Positions 17,020-25,187 of a stretch of DNA of 64,000 nucleotides are shown here, piece after piece. Each line of letters starts with the position of its first letter. The stretch's first letter is position 1. This DNA comes from Nocardia jejuensis NBRC 103114 (GTDB taxonomy: Bacteria; Actinomycetota; Actinomycetes; Mycobacteriales; Mycobacteriaceae). A program made the translations under genes and the position numbers. The notes under the pieces are model-generated. The model ran no database searches. It was not told where the DNA came from and saw only the letters and a program-made list of their open reading frames with translations. Location: the NCBI RefSeq assembly GCF_001613145.1, contig NZ_BDBU01000006.1:62001-126000 (forward strand), read 5' to 3'.

Positions 17020-17070
17020 GCGTGCGGTGGACCGGTCACCGGATCGCGTGCGGTGGACCGGTCACCGGAT
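17020..17070. repeat. Two tandem copies of a 26-bp unit
   Basis: A 25-base sequence beginning GCGTGCGGTGGACCGG recurs exactly at 17020-17044 and 17046-17070, with a degenerate third copy at about 16995-17016. The second copy ends at the stop codon of the minus-strand aldolase-fold gene. Confidence 0.75.
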
Positions 17071-18242
17071 CAGCCGAAGCACTGCCCTTCGCCACGATAG
17101 GTGGGAACCGTTGTGCGCGTGCCGGAGTCGACCAGGTGCACCTGGGTGAAGCGTTCGCACAGCTCGCCCGCCTTGGCGTGGCGGAACCAGACGCGGTCGC
17201 CGATCTCGAGCCCGTCCGCGCCGCGCAGGGGCGTCTGGACCTCGCCCGCCCCTTCGGTGCCGATGAGCTTCAGGCCCGTCGGCCACACGGGCCGCGGGAC
17301 GCGAGTCGGTCCGGTGGGCCCGGAGGCGATGTAGCCGCCGGAGAACGCGGTGGCGATGCCCGGCGCGGGATGGCGCAGGACCGGGAGCGCGAAGAACATG
17401 GCGGGCCGCTGGGCGAGGTTGCGATAGCCGTCGAACAGCGTCGGGAAGTAGAGGCCGGATCCGGCCGTGACCTCGGTGACGTCCGGGTCGGTGATGCTGA
17501 CCTCGATGGACCCGGTGCCGCCGCTGTTGACGATCTCGAGTTCGCCGATCTCGGAGCGGACCGCGTCCACCACCTGGCGGCGACGGCGCGTGATCTCCGC
17601 GGCGGAGGCCTTCTTCACCAGTCGCACAGCGGGATTGGTGTCGGGCAGTCCCGCGATCTGCGCCTCGTACGTCATGATGCCGACCACCCGGAATCCGCGA
17701 TCGCGCGCCACGATCGCCAGCGCCGCGGCCTGTTCGGGGGTGCGGATCGGGGAACGCCGCACACCCAGATGCAGCGGGCCGATGCGCAGTGAGGCGTCCA
17801 CGTCGATGCACACCCGGGGAGCGGGCTTCGCACCGATCGCCGCGCGGATCAGATCCAGCTGATCGGTGTCGTCGATCATCAGCGTGACGGCATCCAGCAG
17901 CACCGGATCGGCGGCGAGTTCACGCAGCGCGGCGCGGTCGACCGACGGGTAGCCGAGCAGGATGTCGCGGGCGCCCTGGCGGGCCAGCCAGATGGCCTCC
18001 GCCAGCGAGTAGCCCATGATGCCGGCGAAGCCGCCGGATGCGGTGAGATCGCTGCCGAGCACTTCCTCCAGGACGGCGCGGCAGCGCACGGATTTGCTGG
18101 CCACTCGAACCGGCACGCCGCGCGCTCGGCGCACCAGATCGGCGGCATTGGCGCGCAAGGCGGTCAGGTCGACGGCCGCGAGGGGCGGGTCGAGTTCGGC
18201 GGTGGCCGCGTGCAGCCCGGAAATCGGCGACGGATCTGTCAC
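17070..18242 (-). CDS. PLP-dependent amino acid deaminase/aldolase (alanine racemase N-terminal fold, D-threonine aldolase-like)
   Basis: A 390-residue fold-type III PLP enzyme. The lysine expected to carry PLP is in VRVASKSVRCRAVLEE; the barrel continues with RVCIDVDASLRIG and VNSGGTGS, a phosphate-binding Gly motif. The C-terminal beta domain carries the HAKAGELCERFTQVHLV segment typical of the D-threonine aldolase metal-binding region. Family members act on D-threonine, D-serine or 3-hydroxy-aspartate; which applies here is not visible. The GTG start at 18242 has no strong SD. It lies 53 bases downstream of, and on the same strand as, a TetR-like ligand domain gene, with which it may be cotranscribed. 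Confidence 0.82.
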   Translation of the reverse strand: MTDPSPISGLHAATAELDPPLAAVDLTALRANAADLVRRARGVPVRVASKSVRCRAVLEEVLGSDLTASGGFAGIMGYSLAEAIWLARQGARDILLGYPSVDRAALRELAADPVLLDAVTLMIDDTDQLDLIRAAIGAKPAPRVCIDVDASLRIGPLHLGVRRSPIRTPEQAAALAIVARDRGFRVVGIMTYEAQIAGLPDTNPAVRLVKKASAAEITRRRRQVVDAVRSEIGELEIVNSGGTGSIEVSITDPDVTEVTAGSGLYFPTLFDGYRNLAQRPAMFFALPVLRHPAPGIATAFSGGYIASGPTGPTRVPRPVWPTGLKLIGTEGAGEVQTPLRGADGLEIGDRVWFRHAKAGELCERFTQVHLVDSGTRTTVPTYRGEGQCFG

Positions 18243-18295
18243 ACGTTCATTCGACCACGAACTTGGTCAATCGTCCAGTACCTGTTCGGCGCGCG

Positions 18296-18787
18296 TCACA
18301 CATCGACCGCCTTGGTCGAGAGGTACTGCACCAGATCGTCCAGCACGACCAGCGACGTCTCGTCGTCGCAATCGGCCAGCCAGCGCAGCACCATGCCCTG
18401 TATCACCGCGACCAGATAGGCCGCGATGGCATCGCAGGGCTCCAGCCACTGCGTACCCGAGCGCACCGCGCACAGCTCCAGGAAGTCGGTGACCGCCGCG
18501 TCCATCCCCTTGAACATCGCGGACGCGACCGGGTCCGGCACGCACACCGGCATGTCGGTTCCCTGATCCTCCCAGCGCCTGCGCAGCACGTGCAGGGTCG
18601 ACTCGTAGGCCCTCAACTGACGGTCCGGCGTGGACTTCAGGATCGGCCACAGCGTGCTGACCCCGGCATGCAACAGGACCCGGAGGGCGCGATTACCGGT
18701 GAAATCGAGTGAGGCCGCGGCTTTCTCGATGGCCTCGGCCATGGCCGGACGGAGCCCGGCCTGGATGATTTCTCCACTTGCGTTCAA
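18296..18787 (-). CDS. TetR-like ligand-binding domain protein without DNA-binding domain
   Basis: TTG 18787 follows AAGGGAG at good spacing and gives 163 residues; an upstream TTG at 18841 would add 18 residues with no SD. The sequence (GVSTLWPILKSTPDRQLRAYESTLHVLRRRW, then CDAIAAYLVAVIQGMVLRWLADCDDE) matches the all-helical effector domain of TetR-family repressors. The N-terminal three-helix HTH of about 50 residues (normally ending in a YxHF-type motif) is missing in either version, and none was found in the upstream 450 bases in any frame. It may be a decayed repressor, or a stand-alone ligand-binding or dimerisation partner. It is upstream of the aldolase-fold gene on the same strand. 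Confidence 0.65.
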   Translation of the reverse strand: MNASGEIIQAGLRPAMAEAIEKAAASLDFTGNRALRVLLHAGVSTLWPILKSTPDRQLRAYESTLHVLRRRWEDQGTDMPVCVPDPVASAMFKGMDAAVTDFLELCAVRSGTQWLEPCDAIAAYLVAVIQGMVLRWLADCDDETSLVVLDDLVQYLSTKAVDV

Positions 18788-19235
18788 CGACGACTCCCTT
18801 GGCGAAAGAACTCGCGCATTTATGACGCGCGGATCGCTCAACGGGCCGGCAGATCGACACTGACCCCCGAATCAGGACTCGGTACACCCGTTCAACGAGT
18901 ATCAATGCTACGTCGTTTACTAGGTTCCCGACCAGATTCGATCGCCGATTTCGTACCGGAAGTTTGTTTCGTTACCTAATCGGAACGAGCTCGCGATCGA
19001 ATGGGAATCGTCCAAATTCATCGATCGCCCGGTAAAGCAGGCATTAGAACCGATCGGTATTTTACGGCCGCCGCTTCGCACAAAGATAGCGACTGTGCTC
19101 GAACCCACACGACACACCCGCGTGCCGCACCCGCGAATTCCCCCCGCCCACCCTGGCATACCTCCGATCTCGGGCATTCCACCCACCCATCGGGACACCC
19201 CGGTGGCACCGCCCGATCGCGGATAGCCTGAGCAG
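18788..19235. other. AT-richer divergent intergenic region
   Basis: About 450 bases, visibly lower in GC than flanking genes, between the TetR-like gene and the divergent phosphatase. I see no gene, tRNA or complete HTH-coding stretch. It contains TAGCCT at 19224-19229 for the phosphatase and the loosely symmetric GTTACCTAATCGGAAC near 18973, a possible operator half-pair. Confidence 0.45.
19224..19229 (+). promoter_or_regulatory. Leaderless -10 box TAGCCT
   Basis: TAGCCT is six bases before the GTG start at 19236 and no SD is present, consistent with leaderless transcription. Confidence 0.5.
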
Positions 19236-19970
19236 GTGACTTCAGCACGCCACGACCAATTCCTCCTGTCCGGCACCTTCAACTACCGGGACGTGGGAGG
19301 CGCTCGTACCGCCGGGGGCGGCACGATCCGCGACGGCTTCCTGCTCCGCGCCGCGGAGCTCAGCAGGCTCGACGACGACGGCCGCGCCGCCCTGAGCGGC
19401 CTCGGCGTCACCGACGTCCACGATCTGCGCGGCTACGCCGAGATCGACTACCTCGGCCACGACGCGCTGCCCGAGGGCGTCCGGCTGCGGGTCACGCCCT
19501 TCGACCCGAACATCAGCGACACCCCGCCGCACGAGGCCCGCCGCAATGCCACGGCCTTCAACCACATGCTCGAGGTGTACCGCGAGTTCCCGGCCATGCC
19601 GCACGCGCACATCGCCATCAAGGCGCTGGCCGATTCCCTGCTCACCGGCACGGCGCTGGTGCATTGCGCGGCGGGCAAGGATCGCACCGGCTGGTCCGTC
19701 GCCACCCTGCTGCGCGCGGTCGACGTCGTGGAAGAGGACATCTACGCCGATTACCTGCTCAGCAATGACGCCGTGCCCACGCTGCGCGCGCTCATCGCGG
19801 CGGGCAGCAACGAGGAACTGTCCGACGACCTGCTGGGCGTGCGCCCGGACTACCTCGAATCGGCCACCAAGTCCATGCTCGACATGTACGGCAGCACCGA
19901 GGGCTACCTCGCCGAGGTCGGCATCACGCCCGAACAGCGCGACGCGCTGCGCGCCCGCCTGATCGCCTGA
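19236..19970 (+). CDS. Tyrosine-protein phosphatase, MptpB-like
   Basis: A 244-residue phosphatase with the FNYRDVGG N-terminal motif and the P-loop HCAAGKDRTGW (C144, R150) of the atypical tyrosine/lipid phosphatase family that includes Mycobacterium tuberculosis PtpB. A substrate-covering helical insert (DYLGHDALPEGV to RNATAFNHMLEVYREF) is present. The Mtb protein is secreted without a signal peptide and dephosphorylates phosphotyrosine and phosphoinositides; here secretion is unknown and no signal peptide is seen. The next residues DRTG are typical of triple-specificity enzymes. It stands alone, ending in a strong bidirectional hairpin. Confidence 0.88.
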   Translation: MTSARHDQFLLSGTFNYRDVGGARTAGGGTIRDGFLLRAAELSRLDDDGRAALSGLGVTDVHDLRGYAEIDYLGHDALPEGVRLRVTPFDPNISDTPPHEARRNATAFNHMLEVYREFPAMPHAHIAIKALADSLLTGTALVHCAAGKDRTGWSVATLLRAVDVVEEDIYADYLLSNDAVPTLRALIAAGSNEELSDDLLGVRPDYLESATKSMLDMYGSTEGYLAEVGITPEQRDALRARLIA

Positions 19971-19978
19971 CGCGCGCG

Positions 19979-20009
19979 GAGATGACGCCGCCCGGTGCGG
20001 CGTCATCTC
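19979..20009. terminator. Bidirectional hairpin terminator
   Basis: A perfect 13-bp stem, GAGATGACGCCGC (19979-19991) with 19997-20009, loop CCGGT, between the convergent phosphatase and adenylate-forming genes. Confidence 0.8.
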
Positions 20010-20105
20010 GGTCATCTCGTTGCGCGGATACGCCGATTCCGCCCGCCGCGGCGATCGCGGCGGGCCGGATCGGCCATCGCGATCTTCTATCGCCGAGTGC
20101 CGTGC

Positions 20106-21344
20106 TCAGTCGGCCATCGCGCGCCGGACCAGGCCCTCGTGGTCGATGCTCACCTGATTTCCGGTGTGAAACCACGAGCCGGTGAAACGTGATTCGGTGG
20201 TTTGCGGATCGTTCCAGTAGCGGCGTGTGACATTCGGACCGCGGCACAGCAATTCACCCTGTCCGGCATCGGCTTCCGGACCCCAGAGCGCCAATTCGGT
20301 ACCGCCGAAAGCGAATCCGAGCGCATTGCGAGCGGCGGCCTCGTCATCACGAGCCAGGCCGATGCCGCTGGTTTCCGTGGCGCCCCACACCGACCATTGC
20401 CGGGCCTCGGGAAATACCTCGCGGAGTTTGTCATCGACCACATGGGCGGCGGCGCAATCGGCGGCCGCGAGTTCGGCGCGATGCCCGGCGCTGCAGACTT
20501 GGCGGACGCGCTCGAGACGCAATCCACTCAGGCCCGGCAGCAGCCCGGCGAATATTCGGGGAGTGGCGGAGACCATGTCTATTCGTTCCGAGACAAGGGT
20601 TTCCGCGACGGCCGCCGGATCGGGGGCCAGCACCACGGTGCCGCCGATCGCAAAGGTCGGCAGCAGCTGATCCACCACGCCGCTGGCGTGCGCCAGCGGC
20701 AGCAGCACCAGATTGCGCAGGCCCTCGGTCGGCAGTTCGAGCGCGCCGACCACGGAACGGATCGCCGAGAGCAGGTTCTCGTTGGTGAGCTCCACGCCGC
20801 GCGGCCCACCCGAAGAGCCGGGGCTGGTGTAGCAGAGCAGCGCCAGCTCCCCCAGTGACGCACCGTCGTCGATGAAGGCGGCGGCGTCGGGCAGGGCGTC
20901 GCGATAACCGGCCGCGCTGCCGCCGCCGTCCAGCACGAAATCGGCGCAGGAATCGCGGATCACGCGCTCGGCCACCGCATCCGGCAAACCGTCGTGCACG
21001 AGGACCGGCACCGCGCCGGACAGCAGCGCGCCCAGGAAAGCCTGGATCCAGCGCGCGCCCACCGGCATGCGGACCGCGACCCGGTCGCCGTAGCCGATGC
21101 CGTGCTCCTGCAAACCGCCCGCGATCCGTGACGCCGAGTACCAGAGCTCGCGGTAGGTGAGGCGGGGGCCGCCGATCTCGACCACCGCCTCACGTGCGGC
21201 GAAGGTGTGCACCTGGATGTCCAGCAACTCGGTGAGGGCCGGAGTCAGGTTTCCGTAGCGCAGGACGCCGTCGGCCCCACGGGCAAGGGGGTTGTCGCAC
21301 CGGGCATTTCGCGAGTGCGGGAATTCCACCAGTAACTGCGACAT
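20106..21344 (-). CDS. Truncated AMP-binding (acyl-CoA ligase-like) protein
   Basis: Starting at ATG 21344 behind GGAGGG, the product is 412 residues and resembles the large N-terminal domain of acyl-CoA ligases (RLTYRELWYSASRIAGGL, LLPLAHASGVVDQLLP, VWGATETSGIG). It stops at SIDHEGLVRRAMAD, exactly where the mobile C-terminal domain should begin, so about 100 residues with the catalytic Lys are absent. The AMP-binding loop is altered (YTSPGSSGGPRG, the Lys replaced by Arg182), and the ribose-binding Asp of HTGD reads Asn (HTGN). It is unlikely to be a normal ligase. It precedes no obvious partner; an enoyl-CoA hydratase follows upstream on the same strand. Confidence 0.75.
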   Translation of the reverse strand: MSQLLVEFPHSRNARCDNPLARGADGVLRYGNLTPALTELLDIQVHTFAAREAVVEIGGPRLTYRELWYSASRIAGGLQEHGIGYGDRVAVRMPVGARWIQAFLGALLSGAVPVLVHDGLPDAVAERVIRDSCADFVLDGGGSAAGYRDALPDAAAFIDDGASLGELALLCYTSPGSSGGPRGVELTNENLLSAIRSVVGALELPTEGLRNLVLLPLAHASGVVDQLLPTFAIGGTVVLAPDPAAVAETLVSERIDMVSATPRIFAGLLPGLSGLRLERVRQVCSAGHRAELAAADCAAAHVVDDKLREVFPEARQWSVWGATETSGIGLARDDEAAARNALGFAFGGTELALWGPEADAGQGELLCRGPNVTRRYWNDPQTTESRFTGSWFHTGNQVSIDHEGLVRRAMAD

Positions 21345-21456
21345 CAGTCCCTCCGGGTGCCTCGAGGCAGCAGGCATGAGTGACTATATGATGCAGATCA
21401 CATGAATGGGCGGATTGTCGGCAAACCGATGCGGGGCTTCACCGGGCCGAAACCTT

Positions 21457-22251
21457 TCACCGCCCCGTGTAGGTGGCCTTCCCCGGACCGACCGCAAGGA
21501 AACTGCGGACCGCACCCTGCAGATCCTCGGTGGCGAAGAGTTTTCCGGAAACCTCCGGCGTGACCGAATCCGCATGTGCCACACCGCCGGAACGCCACGC
21601 GCCGATGATCTCCTTGGTCGCGGCGTGCGCCTTGGTCGGTCCCTCGGCAAGCCGGGCCAGCAGGACGCCGGCGGCGGTGTCCACGTCCTCGTGGATCGCG
21701 TTCACCACTCCCCACTCGGCCATCGTCGGCGCGTCGTACAGGTCTCCGGTCATCACGAACTCGCGGGCGCGACCGGAGCCGGCGCGCTCGGCCAGCCGCT
21801 GCGGGCCGCCCATCGAGGGGGTCAGGCCCACGACGGTCTCGACCAGACCGAACTTGGCCTTGGGCGCGGCCAGGATGATGTCGCAGGCCAGCGCGATCTC
21901 GAAGGCGGCGGTCAGGGTCAGGCTGTGCGCGGAGAAGATCACCGGGCACGGCAGCGCCTCGAGCGGCTGGATGATCTTCTCGAAGAGCGACTCCCACAGC
22001 TGCGCGCCCTGCTCGATCGAGAGCCCGTCGAACACGTGCACGTCCACGCCGCCGGAGACCAGCTTGCCCTCGGCGCGCAGCAGCAGCGCGCGCGGCGGGT
22101 TGGCGGTCAGCTCCGCGATATCGGCGGTGAGGGCCTCGAACAGCACCTTGTCGAACAGATTCAAGGGCGGATGGGCGATGGTGAGGATGGCGGCCTGCGC
22201 ACCCCCGGCGGTCTCGATGCGTTCCAGGCGGGTGGGCTTCGCGTCAGTCAT
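21457..22251 (-). CDS. Enoyl-CoA hydratase/isomerase family protein
   Basis: A 264-residue crotonase-fold protein with NPP-type N-terminal turn (AHPPLNLFDKVLFEAL), an oxyanion-hole region AEGKLVSGGVDVHVF and the second segment AFEIALACDIILAAPKAKFGLVETVVGLTPSMGG. A Glu is present in FGLVETVVG where hydratases carry their second catalytic Glu, whereas the first position is not typical, so hydratase versus isomerase or hydrolase activity is open. The start at ATG 22251 is set by TACATT six bases upstream. It is divergent from the quinone reductase gene. Confidence 0.82.
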   Translation of the reverse strand: MTDAKPTRLERIETAGGAQAAILTIAHPPLNLFDKVLFEALTADIAELTANPPRALLLRAEGKLVSGGVDVHVFDGLSIEQGAQLWESLFEKIIQPLEALPCPVIFSAHSLTLTAAFEIALACDIILAAPKAKFGLVETVVGLTPSMGGPQRLAERAGSGRAREFVMTGDLYDAPTMAEWGVVNAIHEDVDTAAGVLLARLAEGPTKAHAATKEIIGAWRSGGVAHADSVTPEVSGKLFATEDLQGAVRSFLAVGPGKATYTGR

Positions 22252-22257
22252 GAACTG

Positions 22258-22263
22258 AATGTA
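22258..22263 (-). promoter_or_regulatory. Leaderless -10 box TACATT
   Basis: On the minus strand TACATT is followed by CAGTTC and then the ATG at 22251, the spacing expected for a leaderless transcript. Confidence 0.5.
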
Positions 22264-22388
22264 TGCGCAGTCACTTCGCTGGACCAGCCCGGGAACGGTG
22301 CCGGCGGCGGCGTTCGGCGGCCGGTGTTCGAGACACGCGGCCCGCACCGCGCATCCGGGGAGCACCGCCGCGGACCCCGGAAATCTGC

Positions 22389-22394
22389 CAGACT
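22389..22394 (+). promoter_or_regulatory. Leaderless -10 box CAGACT
   Basis: CAGACT, followed by GGCCGA and GTG at 22401. The first base deviates from TANNNT; the same variant and spacing recur before the binding-protein gene starting at 53129. Confidence 0.4.
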
Positions 22395-22400
22395 GGCCGA

Positions 22401-23426
22401 GTGACCACGTCGAAATCGGAGAACGGCAGTTACGTCGAACCCGGCGAGTTCAAACGGGACACGAACTACATCACCACGCGGATCACCGCGGAAGGGCGGG
22501 ACGGGTATCCGGTCGAGCCGGGCCGCTATCGGCTCGTGGCCGCGCGGGCCTGCCCGTGGGCCAATCGGACACTGATCGTGCGGCGGCTGCTCGGCCTCGA
22601 ATCGGTGCTGTCGCTGGGTCTGTGCGGGCCCACGCACGACAAGCGCAGCTGGACCTTCGACCTCGACCCCGACGGCCTGGATCCGGTGCTGGGCATCCAC
22701 TACCTGCAGGACGCGTACTTCGCGCGGACCCCGGACTATCCGCGCGGCATCACGGTGCCCGCCATCGTGGACGTGCCGACCGGTCAGGTCGTCACCAATG
22801 ACTTCGCGCAGATCACCCTGGATTTCTCCACCGAGTGGACCGAGTACCACCGGCCCGGTGCGCCCGAGCTGTACCCGGCCGATCTGCGCGCCGAGATCGA
22901 CACCGTGAACAAGCGGGTCTTCACCGAGGTGAACAACGGTGTGTACCGCTGTGGATTCGCGGGCAGCCAGGACGCCTACGACGCCGCCTACGATCGGCTC
23001 TTCACCGCCCTGGACTGGTTGTCCGAGCGCCTGGCCACCCAGCGCTATCTGGTCGGCGACACCATCACCGAGGCCGACGTGCGCCTGTTCACCACCCTGG
23101 CACGCTTCGATCCGGTCTATCACGGGCACTTCAAGTGCAACCGCGAGAAGCTGACCGAACTGCCGGTGCTGTGGGCGTACGCGCGCGATCTGTTCCAGAC
23201 CCCGGGCTTCGGCGACACCACCGACTTCGTCCAGATCAAGCAGCACTACTACATCGTGCACACGGACATCAACCCGACGCGGATCGTCCCCAAGGGCCCG
23301 GAGCTCGGCAACTGGCTCACCCCGCACGGACGAGAAGCCTTGGGCGGCAGCCCCTTCGGTAAAGGCACCGCCCCCGAGCCGCCGCCGGTCGCCGAACGGG
23401 TTCCCGCCGGACACGGCGCGGCCTGA
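22401..23426 (+). CDS. Xi-class glutathione-transferase fold hydroquinone reductase (YqjG/GHR-like)
   Basis: A 341-residue protein with the N-terminal thioredoxin-fold active site ARACPWANRTLI (Cys51) characteristic of glutathionyl-hydroquinone reductases, and the all-helical C-terminal domain (GVYRCGFAGSQDAYDAAYDRLFTALDWL). Typical family landmarks such as WTFDLDPDGLDPV and RFDPVYHGHFKCNREKL are present. These enzymes reductively remove thiol adducts from quinols; mycolic actinomycetes usually use mycothiol instead of glutathione, so the true thiol is inferred to be mycothiol. The GTG start at 22401 follows a leaderless-type box. Confidence 0.9.
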   Translation: MTTSKSENGSYVEPGEFKRDTNYITTRITAEGRDGYPVEPGRYRLVAARACPWANRTLIVRRLLGLESVLSLGLCGPTHDKRSWTFDLDPDGLDPVLGIHYLQDAYFARTPDYPRGITVPAIVDVPTGQVVTNDFAQITLDFSTEWTEYHRPGAPELYPADLRAEIDTVNKRVFTEVNNGVYRCGFAGSQDAYDAAYDRLFTALDWLSERLATQRYLVGDTITEADVRLFTTLARFDPVYHGHFKCNREKLTELPVLWAYARDLFQTPGFGDTTDFVQIKQHYYIVHTDINPTRIVPKGPELGNWLTPHGREALGGSPFGKGTAPEPPPVAERVPAGHGAA

Positions 23427-23580
23427 GACTCCGGGGCGTCCCACCGGGCCGATCGGTGTTCGCCGAGTGCAGGGCCGGTGTCCTTGCGGCGCTGCACGAA
23501 GCCCGCGGAGAAACTCACTCCGGCGCGACATATCTCCCCGGCCGCCGCGTCCGGATCAGACGAACAGGGTTCCGTATCGA

Positions 23581-23609
23581 CGAAACCCCCACTCGGGGAG
23601 GTGGTTTCG
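23581..23609. terminator. Hairpin between convergent genes
   Basis: CGAAACC at 23581-23587 pairs with GGTTTCG at 23603-23609, extended by CC/GG pairs after one mismatch. It lies between the quinone reductase gene and the convergent VOC gene. Confidence 0.5.
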
Positions 23610-23649
23610 GGTGTCCACGACTCTTACCGCCGCGACGCCCCGGGATGGC

Positions 23650-24066
23650 TCATTCCGCCGGTTCGCCCGGGTAGGTGCCGAAGCTCCAGCTCACGCCCTC
23701 GGGGTCGCGGCAGGTGAATCCCCGTGACTCGTAATCGGTTTCGTCGAGCAGTTCGCGGGTGATCGTCGCTCCGGCGGCCACGGCGCTCGCGTAGAGCGCG
23801 TCCGGGTCCTCCACGACGATGTACACCGAGCCGGAGGCGGGCGGGGAGCAGGACAGCGGGCTGTCCTCGCGCCAGGAACCGAGCATGATGCCGCCGCCAC
23901 CCGGCCAGCTCATCTCGGCGTGCGCGACCATATCGCCCGCGCCGTGCTTGGCCACGGTGCGGAAGCCGAACGCCTTCTCGAGGAAGGCGATCGCGGCGTT
24001 CGGGTCGCGGTAGGTCATGGTCGGCCAGATAACGGTGGCCGCCTGCACCGATGTTGTCTCTGTCAT
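23650..24066 (-). CDS. VOC-fold (glyoxalase/bleomycin-resistance) protein
   Basis: A 138-residue single VOC domain with paired beta-alpha-beta-beta-beta modules: YRDPNAAIAFLEKAFGFRTVAK, then SVYIVVEDPDALYASAVAAGATITRELLDETDYESRGFTCRDPEGVSWSFGTY. The pattern is typical of PhnB/YycE-like proteins of unknown substrate. It starts four bases after the stop of the AraC-family gene, so the two form an operon; the regulator may respond to the same compound. Confidence 0.82.
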   Translation of the reverse strand: MTETTSVQAATVIWPTMTYRDPNAAIAFLEKAFGFRTVAKHGAGDMVAHAEMSWPGGGGIMLGSWREDSPLSCSPPASGSVYIVVEDPDALYASAVAAGATITRELLDETDYESRGFTCRDPEGVSWSFGTYPGEPAE

Positions 24067-24070
24067 GGAT

Positions 24071-24919
24071 CTAGCCTCCCGCCTGAGGCTCGAGTTGGTC
24101 TTGGACGAATGGGAACACCTCGCGCTCGCGCCACACCGAGGGCGGCATGCCCGCGAGCTCGCGCCATTCGCGAGCCATGTGCGCCTGGTCGTAGTAGCCG
24201 GTCGAGATCGCGACCTCCGCGAGCGGCGGGGGCACGGGCCGTCGCAGCATGCGATGCGAGCGTTCGAAGCGGGCGATGCGCACCAGGTCCTTGGGCGTCA
24301 CCCCGAATTCGGCGGTGAAGCGATTGCCCAGATGCCTTCGGCTCCAGCCGATCTCGTCGGCGACCGCGGCCACCCGCACCGCCGGGTCCGGGCCCGAGAG
24401 CAGCTCCCAGGCGCGCGCGAGCTCCGCGTCCCAGTGCACCGGGGCAATCCGCCGCAGCAGTATCTCGTCGAGAATCCCGAACCGTTCGGGCCAGCCGCCC
24501 GTGATCGACAGGCGCTCCCACAGCTCTCGCGCGCCCGGTCCGAACACGTCGGACAGGTCCACGATCCAGGAACCCAGCGCGGCGGTCGGGACGCCGAACA
24601 GCGCCCGGCACCCCAGCGGCGTCATATCCAGCTGAATCCCGTGCTGGAAGCCGTTGTGCGCGATCAGCGTGGGGCGAACGGTCAACCCGCTCGCGAGCGT
24701 GTCCCAGCTCGCGGGCGCCTGCTCGGGATGCGAGGAGATCGGCACGTCCAGGGGTTCGTCGATGGTCACGATGACCGTGAGCCCGGTTCCCGGCATCCCG
24801 ACGTGGGTTCCGGGCGCGAAATCGCGCAGCAGGTAGCCCTCGTAGCCGCGGACGTAGGCACGCAACCGCGGATCGGGGATCCCGCTCGCGCCTTCGGACA
24901 CTCCCGCCACAGCTTCCAC
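24071..24919 (-). CDS. AraC/XylS-family transcriptional regulator
   Basis: A 282-residue regulator with an N-terminal sensor domain (SGIPDPRLRAYVRGYEGY, VTVIVTIDEPLDV-like strand region) and a C-terminal double HTH: VAAVADEIGWSRRHLGNRFTAEFGVTPKDLVRIARFERS and VAISTGYYDQAHMAREWRELAGMPPSVWRE. The GTG start at 24919 is the most upstream in-frame codon consistent with the sensor domain. It is the first gene of a two-gene unit with the VOC protein and presumably controls it. Confidence 0.88.
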   Translation of the reverse strand: MEAVAGVSEGASGIPDPRLRAYVRGYEGYLLRDFAPGTHVGMPGTGLTVIVTIDEPLDVPISSHPEQAPASWDTLASGLTVRPTLIAHNGFQHGIQLDMTPLGCRALFGVPTAALGSWIVDLSDVFGPGARELWERLSITGGWPERFGILDEILLRRIAPVHWDAELARAWELLSGPDPAVRVAAVADEIGWSRRHLGNRFTAEFGVTPKDLVRIARFERSHRMLRRPVPPPLAEVAISTGYYDQAHMAREWRELAGMPPSVWREREVFPFVQDQLEPQAGG

Positions 24920-25187
24920 GGTAAGCCGATCTTCGACCAGACGCGCACCGTGTCCACGGAGTGGTGCGCACGGTGTTCGTCTCCGGCGCGGTGCTCACCG
25001 CGACAGCGCCGATGACCGTGCCGGGTTTCCCGATGGCTGTAGCGGGCATATCCGCGACACCCCCGGGCATGCCCGTCGTGGCCCGGAAACCGCCGGGTGG
25101 CGTGCGGAACCGCGCTCTCTCGCGGATCGTTGTCCGGGTGCCATAGAGTTTCGGTCGGAGGACCGCACGAAGATAGGGGTGTTGTCG

